Shown in pieces: positions 48,162-53,372 of a stretch of DNA of 53,372 nt. Numbering within the stretch: the stretch's first letter is position 1; every line of letters starts with the position of its first letter. This stretch comes from Candidatus Atribacteria bacterium. Lineage in GTDB: Bacteria; Atribacterota; Phoenicimicrobiia; Phoenicimicrobiales; Stramentimicrobiaceae. The notes beneath the pieces are model-generated. The model was not told the DNA's origin. It did not search any database and worked only from the letters and a program-made list of their open reading frames with translations. The stretch spans positions 1 to 53,372 of the forward strand of contig JAGYIZ010000011.1 in assembly GCA_018402425.1 (NCBI GenBank), given 5' to 3'. A program made the translations under genes and the position numbers.

Positions 48162-49094
48162 ATGTTTCTAAGAAGAATAATTGGAATAGATAATAATACT
48201 TTACTTGGGATTTTGGCCATCTTATTCTGGGGAAGTACCGTTGCTTTTTCCAGGAGTTTAACAGAACAGTTAGGTACTATTACAGCCGGTGGGCTGGTTT
48301 TTATTCTGAGTGCTTTGTTTGCCTGGGTATATTTATTGTTTACATCCCCTGGTAAGTTTAAAAAAATGATTCATTTACCTCCTTTTTACCTGTGGGGGTG
48401 TGGTACATTGTTTGTGATATATATGGCTACCCTATATTTGGCAATAGGCTTATCAACTAACCGGCAACAAGTTATTGAAGTAAGTATTATCAATTATCTT
48501 TGGCCAGGGCTAACTTTACTTTTTTCGGTACCTGTTTTACAGAAAAGGGCACATTTATCAATTATTCCGGGCATATTGCTTGGCTTTGTAGGTGTTTATG
48601 TTGCCATGAATCCCTATCATTATTTTTCTTTCTCTCCGTTTCTTCGGAATATTTCGAACAATAGTTTGCCTTATATTTTTGCCTTCATAGCTGCAATTTC
48701 CTGGGCTCTTTATTCAACATTGGCTAGAAAATGGGCCGGAAAAGATGAAGAAGGAGCAGTACCTATTTTTTTATTTTTAACTGGTTTGCTCTTATTAATA
48801 CTAGGATTATTTTTTCAAGAGGAATCGGTATGGAGCTTAAAGGTAGGGTTAGAGCTGCTCTATATGGCTATTTTCCCGACATTTTTAGCTTATTCTTTTT
48901 GGGATCAAGCCATGCGTCGTGGTAATATTGTGTTGGTTGCAGCGCTTTCTTATTTTACACCTCTTTTATCTGTTTTTATTAGTTCAATCTATCTGCAGAT
49001 TATTATTGATATTCGTTTGTGGGTTGCCTCAATTTTGGTAGTTATCGGGGCTATTATAAGTAAATTATCCATTTTGGAAACTAAGGATTTTTAA
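48162..49094 (+). CDS. EamA/DMT-superfamily transporter (YddG-like exporter)
   Basis: A 310-residue inner-membrane protein with ten predicted TM helices in two EamA repeats. The N-terminal repeat begins TLLGILAILFWGSTVAFSRSLTEQLG, which is the pattern of YddG, an exporter of aromatic amino acids. The second repeat includes PYIFAFIAAISWALYSTLARKWAG (about 169-192). Loops between helices are short, as expected for the family. The direction (export) and substrate class are inferred from the YddG resemblance. Preceded by PNPOx gene (50-base gap) and followed by a ferritin-like gene; no shared pathway is evident. Confidence 0.87.
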   Translation: MFLRRIIGIDNNTLLGILAILFWGSTVAFSRSLTEQLGTITAGGLVFILSALFAWVYLLFTSPGKFKKMIHLPPFYLWGCGTLFVIYMATLYLAIGLSTNRQQVIEVSIINYLWPGLTLLFSVPVLQKRAHLSIIPGILLGFVGVYVAMNPYHYFSFSPFLRNISNNSLPYIFAFIAAISWALYSTLARKWAGKDEEGAVPIFLFLTGLLLLILGLFFQEESVWSLKVGLELLYMAIFPTFLAYSFWDQAMRRGNIVLVAALSYFTPLLSVFISSIYLQIIIDIRLWVASILVVIGAIISKLSILETKDF

Positions 49095-49153
49095 GAATAG
49101 AGCAAGAAAATTCAGTCTAGAAATATATGAAAAAAAATAGGAGAGGTATATCA

Positions 49154-49624
49154 ATGAAAGAAAAAGAAAAAGAAAAAGATATAATCATGAAAATGGAAAT
49201 GTTAGAAAGGGTTATCGGCCAGCTATACAAAATATATGCTAAGAAATTTCCTCCGGATTATTCATTCTGGATTCAGTTATCCAGAGAGGAGGAAGAGCAT
49301 GCCCGATTGGTGAAAGAACTAGAAAAGGAAGTCAGGCAAGGGAATCTAACTTTTGATGATCAAAGGTTTAAAGTTAATGCAATCCAGACCACGATTCAAT
49401 ATATTCAGAAAAAAATTAACCAGGCAAATGATAGTTCAATGACTGAACAGGATGCCTATCACATTGCCCTGGATATTGAAAATGGACTTTTGGAAAAGAA
49501 CTTTTTTAAAACCTTTAAAGCTGATCAACCTGGTTTGAAAGATGTTTTAAATAAACTTATTCTTGATACGGCAGAACATCGCAATAGAATAAACCAGAAA
49601 AAAAATAACAGTGTTTCTAGCTAA
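49154..49624 (+). CDS. Ferritin-like / rubrerythrin-like diiron protein
   Basis: A 156-residue all-helical protein with the pattern of the rubrerythrin/ferritin-like superfamily. A Glu in the first long helix (MLERVIGQLYKIYAKKF) is followed by REEEEHARLVKELEKE (E-x-x-H) in the second. Near the C-terminus TAEHRNRI supplies a further E-H pair. No rubredoxin tail is present, so it is not a full rubrerythrin. It may reduce peroxide or store iron in anaerobic metabolism; the metal is inferred. ATG 49154 is preferred because GGAGAGG lies just before it and the upstream ATG at 49127 has none. The N-terminus is unusually rich in Lys/Glu (KEKEKEK). Confidence 0.72.
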   Translation: MKEKEKEKDIIMKMEMLERVIGQLYKIYAKKFPPDYSFWIQLSREEEEHARLVKELEKEVRQGNLTFDDQRFKVNAIQTTIQYIQKKINQANDSSMTEQDAYHIALDIENGLLEKNFFKTFKADQPGLKDVLNKLILDTAEHRNRINQKKNNSVSS

Positions 49625-49660
49625 TGAATATATTTAATTCATTTATTGATTGAGTTAGTT

Positions 49661-50614
49661 ATGGAAATAGAAATATTGGCAGCAGAGTCTTTGGGTGTCC
49701 GGGGTTTGTGCTGTTACGTTAAAACAAAGACGAGAAAAATACTTATTGATCCAGGGATTGCTCTGGGTTATTCCCGGTATAATCTTTTGCCTCACCCTTT
49801 TCAGGTAGCAGTAGATGAAAGAATAAGGGAAAAAATTATAGAGAAATGGGCTGAAGCTACAGACATTGTCTTCAGTCATCTTCATGGTGACCATGTTCCC
49901 CTGGTTCAGGCGAACCCTTATCAATTGAGCATTAATTGTTTAAGTAAATTAGCGCCCCAGGTAAAAATTTGGCTAAGTCATTTTGAAGAACTCAATAATT
50001 TGGAAAAAACCAGATTTTCTTCCTTAAAAGAAAGATTGGAAAAAAATTATTGCTTTATTAATAGTCATACTCGTACTCATAGCGATTTTCATTTTTCAAA
50101 AATGGTTTTTCACGGGGAAAGAGATAAAAACAGAAGTAAAGTTTTTATGACCTGCATTGAAGAAGATAATTTTGTATTTGTCCATGGTTCTGATATTCAA
50201 TTGCTTGACGAAGAGGCAGTTCAAATTATATTGTCATGGAAGCCGGATTTACTTGTAGTTAGCGGTCCACCTTTATACCTTTCTGTTAAAATGAATGATA
50301 AATTATTACAAATTGCTACAAATAATGCCTTGCTATTATCTAATAGAATTCCTACAGTTATTATTGACCATCATCTCTTGAGGGATTATCAAGGCCTGGA
50401 TTGGTTAAGAGATACCGATAGCAAAACAAAAAATAGAGTGTTATCCGCAGCAGAATTTATGCAACAACCCATTATGATGTTAGAAGCGGATCGTTTAAAG
50501 CTTTACCGGTATATACCTGTAGTGCCAGGATGGCATATTCAATATGCTAAAGGTTTGGTTAATGCCCAGGAATATTGGGATAAGGGCAATAATATGTATC
50601 GTAAACAAAATTAA
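49661..50614 (+). CDS. UPF0282 metallo-beta-lactamase-fold hydrolase
   Basis: A 317-residue MBL-fold protein of the UPF0282/COG2248 family, known mostly from archaea. The start SLGVRGLCCYVKTKTRKILIDPGIALGYSRYNLLPHP is highly characteristic. The metal motif SHLHGDHVPL (H-x-H-x-D-H, about 72-81) is intact, and VHGSDIQLL, VIIDHHLLRD and MMLEADRL follow. The family is predicted to be a metal-dependent hydrolase, but no substrate has been demonstrated. ATG 49661 (MEIEILAAES) is preferred over the TTG at 49646. It lies between the ferritin-like gene and the zinc-ribbon gene, all on the same strand. Possible acquisition from archaea is inference. Confidence 0.88.
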   Translation: MEIEILAAESLGVRGLCCYVKTKTRKILIDPGIALGYSRYNLLPHPFQVAVDERIREKIIEKWAEATDIVFSHLHGDHVPLVQANPYQLSINCLSKLAPQVKIWLSHFEELNNLEKTRFSSLKERLEKNYCFINSHTRTHSDFHFSKMVFHGERDKNRSKVFMTCIEEDNFVFVHGSDIQLLDEEAVQIILSWKPDLLVVSGPPLYLSVKMNDKLLQIATNNALLLSNRIPTVIIDHHLLRDYQGLDWLRDTDSKTKNRVLSAAEFMQQPIMMLEADRLKLYRYIPVVPGWHIQYAKGLVNAQEYWDKGNNMYRKQN

Positions 50615-50684
50615 ATAGAAAAGATTACCAAAATAATTTATAAATAACCAAAATTACTATCACATTGTTGATATTAAGGTAAAT

Positions 50685-50870
50685 ATGATTACAGTAAAGT
50701 GCATTAAATGTAAGCTGAAATATTTTAAATACCAAAAAGATTGGCAAGGAAATCTATGGCATTGTTGGAAGAGCAGAATCAAGGTGACTATAGCATTCGT
50801 CATGGCAAATGAAGTAAGGTGTACTTGTGGTAATCTTATTGGTATAGAGGAAGAAAATGGATTAAGATGA
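50685..50870 (+). CDS. Small zinc-ribbon protein (61 aa)
   Basis: A 61-residue basic protein with C-x2-C at the N-terminus (VKCIKCKLKYFKY) and C-x-C at the C-terminus (VRCTCGNLIGIEE), enough for one zinc ribbon. Between them HCWKSRI is conserved-looking. Short proteins with this C-x2-C ... R-I ... C-x-C-G-N-L-I-G layout are annotated only as hypothetical zinc ribbons. AAGG precedes the ATG by five bases. The cysteine pattern, rather than the length, argues that it is real. Its function, DNA or RNA binding perhaps, is unknown. Confidence 0.65.
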   Translation: MITVKCIKCKLKYFKYQKDWQGNLWHCWKSRIKVTIAFVMANEVRCTCGNLIGIEEENGLR

Positions 50871-50951
50871 AACAACACTCTTTGAAATTTCCGAACAATA
50901 ACGAAAAAGTAGAGAGGATGTAGGAATATAAATAATGATATTAAAGTAGAG

Positions 50952-51191
50952 TTTATTGAACCATTAAAACCACCTCTAAGAAGGTGGCAATGGTTAAATA
51001 AATGGTTTTATCATAAAAAGATTAAGATAAGCTAGATGACAATTTTTCACCTGAAGTCCAAAGTTGGAAGTTATATTGCTTAGAAATATTATAGCTAAAG
51101 TATAAATAAAAATCAGAAAGAAAAAGAGCTAAAAAGTTAAACCTCTTTTAGAGGTTCTTAAAGCCACCCGCTATGCGGGTGCGATATTTAC
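50952..51191 (+). mobile_element. Hairpin-ended MITE, copy C (~240 bp, full length)
   Basis: Same organisation as copy A in the opposite orientation: left imperfect hairpin (ACCACCT ... AGGTGG), the shared core (AAAAAGATTAAGATAA, CTGAAGTCCAAAGTTGGAAG), the middle hairpin AACCTC-TTTTA-GAGGTT, and the right hairpin CACCCGC-TAT-GCGGGTG (51165-51181), then CGATATTTAC ending at 51191. It aligns with copy A over its whole length with scattered substitutions and one- or two-base gaps. It lies between the zinc ribbon and the 3' end of the Nif3-like gene. Confidence 0.82.
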
Positions 51192-51276
51192 TTAAGAAAT
51201 GTAGTACTGGTAGAGTTAACAACAGATTCATTAGATGAGTAGCAAGAATAAAAAAGTTTTTATGATATAAAAGATA

Positions 51277-52368
51277 CTATAAAATTTGAAAAGGAGAATT
51301 CATTTTTTTGCTGTCAACCAAGATTTCTTCCGGAATTTGATATTTGCTTAGTTGCTTTCGGATAGCCGGAACAAATAATTTTTCGGTATAAAAATGTTCA
51401 GCATCAATAATATTAAGTCCCATTTCTTTTGCCTTTAATGCTTCATGGTAATCAATATCCCCGGTAATAAAAACATCTACTTGTTTATTTATGCATTGGT
51501 TAATCAGTGACCCACCGCTTCCGGTGCACAAGGCTACGGTCTGAATAATTTTCTTATTTGACTGAATGATTCTTAAGTAAGGAACTCCAAGTTCTTTTTT
51601 AACTTTTTTACAGAAAGATTCCAGTGTTTGTGCTTTCTTCAGTTTTGCTATCATACCTAAACCTGTTGTCGATTTCGCTCTCAGTTGATAAATATCATAA
51701 ACTGGTTCTTCGTAAGGATGAGCTTTATGGATTGTTTCAATAATCTTGTTAAGATTTCTTTCGTAAAATATTGTTTCAATCTTGATTTCGTTGACCAATT
51801 CCCTCTTCCCGGTTTTTCCGATAAAGGGTGTTGAACCATCCATAGGCTTAAAAGAACCTTTTCCGGCAATAGAAAAAGAAGTTTCACTGTAATTTCCAAT
51901 TTGTCCTGCACCTGACTGAAAAAGTGCATCCCGTAGAGTATTTTTGTATTCCTCCGGTACGTAGACTGCTAATTTATAGATTTTTTCCGGAGATGATTTT
52001 ATAGCACTAACTTTATTTAAATCAAGCAAATGACCGACATAATCATTTAACCCGTTTTCAGCTAAATCAAAATTAGTATGCATGGAAATAAGATTAATAT
52101 TATGAAAGAATAATTGATAGGCAACCGGGTTGTCCTGCTTTGTGATTTTATAGAAAGGATGAAAAAATAAAGGATGATGGGATAGAATAACATTACACTG
52201 TTCCCGAACTGCTTCCCGGAGGATTTCTTCCGTTACATCCAAACAGAGCAATATTTTTGAAATATCTTCATTCAGATCAGCAAATTGTACTCCACTATTA
52301 TCGAACTCTTCCTGGGAAAAGAAAGGAGCAATCTGATTTAAAGTGTCTAATAGTTCCCTTATTTTCAT
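51277..52368 (-). CDS. Nif3-like dinuclear metal-centre protein (YbgI/YqfO family)
   Basis: A 363-residue Nif3/DUF34-family protein. The metal-binding half begins ISKILLCLDVTEEILREA and carries the His pair in NVILSHHPLFFHP (about 60-72). The C-terminal half has VALCTGSGGSLI and the second metal motif TGDIDYHEALKAKEMGLNIIDAEHFYTE (about 310-337). Between them (about 125-225) is a PII/CutA-like insert with KAHPYEEPVYDIY, as in B. subtilis YqfO rather than the shorter YbgI. Proteins of this family assemble into hexamers, and a GTP cyclohydrolase-type or regulatory role has been suggested; function is unsettled. It precedes the uracil-DNA glycosylase 3' end by about 60 bases in the same direction. 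Confidence 0.9.
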   Translation of the reverse strand: MKIRELLDTLNQIAPFFSQEEFDNSGVQFADLNEDISKILLCLDVTEEILREAVREQCNVILSHHPLFFHPFYKITKQDNPVAYQLFFHNINLISMHTNFDLAENGLNDYVGHLLDLNKVSAIKSSPEKIYKLAVYVPEEYKNTLRDALFQSGAGQIGNYSETSFSIAGKGSFKPMDGSTPFIGKTGKRELVNEIKIETIFYERNLNKIIETIHKAHPYEEPVYDIYQLRAKSTTGLGMIAKLKKAQTLESFCKKVKKELGVPYLRIIQSNKKIIQTVALCTGSGGSLINQCINKQVDVFITGDIDYHEALKAKEMGLNIIDAEHFYTEKLFVPAIRKQLSKYQIPEEILVDSKKMNSPFQIL

Positions 52369-52425
52369 GAATACCTGCTTCTTTTTTAGAGTTTGGCAAG
52401 TAAATTAAATGATCTAACTTTGAAT

Positions 52426-53031
52426 TTATTTGCCAAAATCGTTTCTTAGTTGGCTTAATGCTCTTTTTAGTTCTTTGATGTCTTTCCAGGTCAGCTCTTT
52501 CGGGCTGCCGGGAGTTGTTTCTTCATGTCGTAATAAATAGCTGGGATGAAACATGGGAAAAATTTTAATTCCTCCTGTCCAGTCAAACCACTGTCCACGT
52601 ACTTTAGTAATCCCCTCTTGGGAATTCAAAAGGTATTTAGTAGGAATATTGCCAAGTGTTACAATAATCTTTGGATTAATCAGAGCAATTTGTGATTCTA
52701 AATAGGGCAAACATAGCCCTATTTCACTTTTCGAGGGATTTCGATTCCCGGGTGGCCGGCATTTAAGCATATTGGTAATAAAGACATCTTCTCTCTTAAT
52801 CTTAACAGATTGTAAGATTTTAGAAAATAATTGACCGGCTTTCCCTATGAAAGGTTTCCCATGTAAATCTTCAACTTCTCCCGGTGCTTCCCCAACAAAT
52901 ATAACTGGACTCTTATAGCTGCCTTCACCAGGAACAGCATTGTGTCTGGTAGAGAAAAGTGGACATTTCTGGCAGGCTTTAATTTTTTCAGCGATTTCGT
53001 CCATGGAAAGTGAACCTATCTTTTCCAACAT
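52426..53031 (-). CDS. Family-4 uracil-DNA glycosylase (4Fe-4S)
   Basis: Removes uracil from DNA after cytosine deamination. The 201-residue protein has the family-4 set: the first cluster cysteines CQKCPLF (Cys20 and Cys23), the active-site motif GEAPGEVEDLHGKPFIGKAG (about 47-66), ITNMLKCRPPGNRNP (third Cys), and HPSYLLRH near the C-terminus. The 4Fe-4S cluster fits an anaerobe. AGGGAG precedes the ATG by about 8 bases. It is upstream of the Nif3-like gene, likely cotranscribed. Abasic sites it makes could be processed by the AP endonuclease at 11.3 kb. Identity firm. Confidence 0.94.
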   Translation of the reverse strand: MLEKIGSLSMDEIAEKIKACQKCPLFSTRHNAVPGEGSYKSPVIFVGEAPGEVEDLHGKPFIGKAGQLFSKILQSVKIKREDVFITNMLKCRPPGNRNPSKSEIGLCLPYLESQIALINPKIIVTLGNIPTKYLLNSQEGITKVRGQWFDWTGGIKIFPMFHPSYLLRHEETTPGSPKELTWKDIKELKRALSQLRNDFGK

Positions 53032-53187
53032 TTTTGAGCTCCCTAAATACCCAAAAGATTAATATATATCAAAACAATAATTATATTTATATAACATTCT
53101 ATCATTGAAAAACATGATAAACAAGTTTGTGTTAGAGTTTTGTCCTAAGTAGCAAGTAAATAAATTTAATTAATTGTTCCAATTATT

Positions 53188-53236
53188 TTGTATACAATAT
53201 TAAAATGTTGATATTTTGTTTTCTATAGAGTAATAT
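53188..53236 (+). promoter_or_regulatory. Promoter and palindromic operator of the GntR-family gene
   Basis: TTGTATACAA (53188-53197) is a perfect 10-base palindrome of the kind bound by FadR/FCD-type GntR regulators (core TGTATACA). Ten bases downstream begins TTGATA (53208-53213), then 17 bases and TAATAT (53231-53236). The palindrome thus lies just upstream of the -35, consistent with autoregulation. Confidence 0.5.
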
Positions 53237-53268
53237 AATATAAAATAAAATATGTAAGGGAAATAGTA

Positions 53269-53372
53269 ATGTATAAAATAAATTATATTGATTTAAATGA
53301 AAAAGTATACAGAGCATTAAAAGAAATGATTTTAAAGAATGAATTGAGATCAGGTGAAAAGCTAAACCAGGA
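53269..53372 (+). CDS. GntR-family transcriptional regulator, 5' fragment (runs off window)
   Basis: Only the first ~34 codons are in the window. The pattern VYRALKEMILKNELRSGEKLNQ after MYKINYIDLNEK is the usual beginning of the GntR winged helix in FadR/FCD-type regulators (…Y..I…I..G.L.PG..L.). AAGGGA lies about 10 bases before ATG 53269. Start of a catabolic regulator; the target cannot be seen. Confidence 0.65.
   Translation, partial: MYKINYIDLNEKVYRALKEMILKNELRSGEKLNQ

Noticed and set aside
1-53372. CRISPR arrays, tRNA and rRNA genes
   Set aside because: No regularly spaced repeats, no cloverleaf with anticodon arm and no rRNA-like segments were recognised by eye.

Overview
The window is A+T-rich bacterial DNA, read here as a piece of a chromosome from a two-membrane (diderm), probably anaerobic bacterium. 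The diderm call rests on two beta-barrel proteins with signal peptides and a terminal Phe, a LolA-like periplasmic protein and an RND exporter. The anaerobe call rests on a ferredoxin-bearing MinD-like ATPase, a rubrerythrin-like ferritin fold and a 4Fe-4S uracil-DNA glycosylase. Several families shared with archaea and deep-branching thermophiles (UPF0282, TraB, LonB-like protease) suggest an uncultured lineage such as Atribacterota. That placement is inference only; no rRNA or tRNA gene was seen.

Layout. 0-9.9 kb: LonB-type protease (-), a TM-anchored coiled-coil/LysM protein built from three ~165-residue repeats (+), long-chain acyl-CoA synthetase (-), then an overlapping parA-ftsZ pair (+). 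9.9-11.3 kb: a transposase remnant and a frameshifted deoC. 11.3-15.9 kb: DNA-repair operon xth-sbcD-sbcC, with sbcC cut by one in-frame TAA. 16-21.9 kb (-): an SOS-mutagenesis cassette lexA - DUF72 - dnaE - dinB with a LexA-type box inside the lexA promoter; the first three genes carry many indels. 22-26.6 kb: a ~240-bp hairpin element, glucose-6-phosphate isomerase (5' end frameshifted), MarR regulator, TraB membrane protein (-), flavin reductase. 26.7-32.2 kb (-): a tight operon tetR - RND exporter - LolA-like protein - beta-barrel protein, probably an envelope lipid/hydrophobe export system. 32.2-33.6 kb: no intact gene. 33.6-37.5 kb: a second beta-barrel protein, a fused tandem MinD/ferredoxin ATPase (both frameshifted) and a SagB-type nitroreductase. 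37.5-47.5 kb: a sugar or polyol locus (SorC regulator, two permeases, two different ATPases, zinc dehydrogenase, frameshifted binding protein, FGGY kinase) with a putative operator ahead of the transporter. 47.5-53.4 kb: PNPOx-like flavoprotein, EamA transporter, ferritin-like protein, UPF0282 hydrolase, tiny zinc ribbon, Nif3 protein (-), family-4 UDG (-), and the first codons of a GntR regulator.

Two themes cut across the window. First, three copies (21.96, 45.70 and 50.95 kb) of a short non-autonomous element with subterminal hairpins and no terminal inverted repeats look like IS200/IS605-derived MITEs. Second, at least ten genes are broken by single-base indels while their protein motifs stay well conserved across frames. 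Where the missing or extra base can be pinned down it often lies in a homopolymer, so many 'pseudogenes' may be sequencing errors. Their coordinates are given as whole reconstructed genes.
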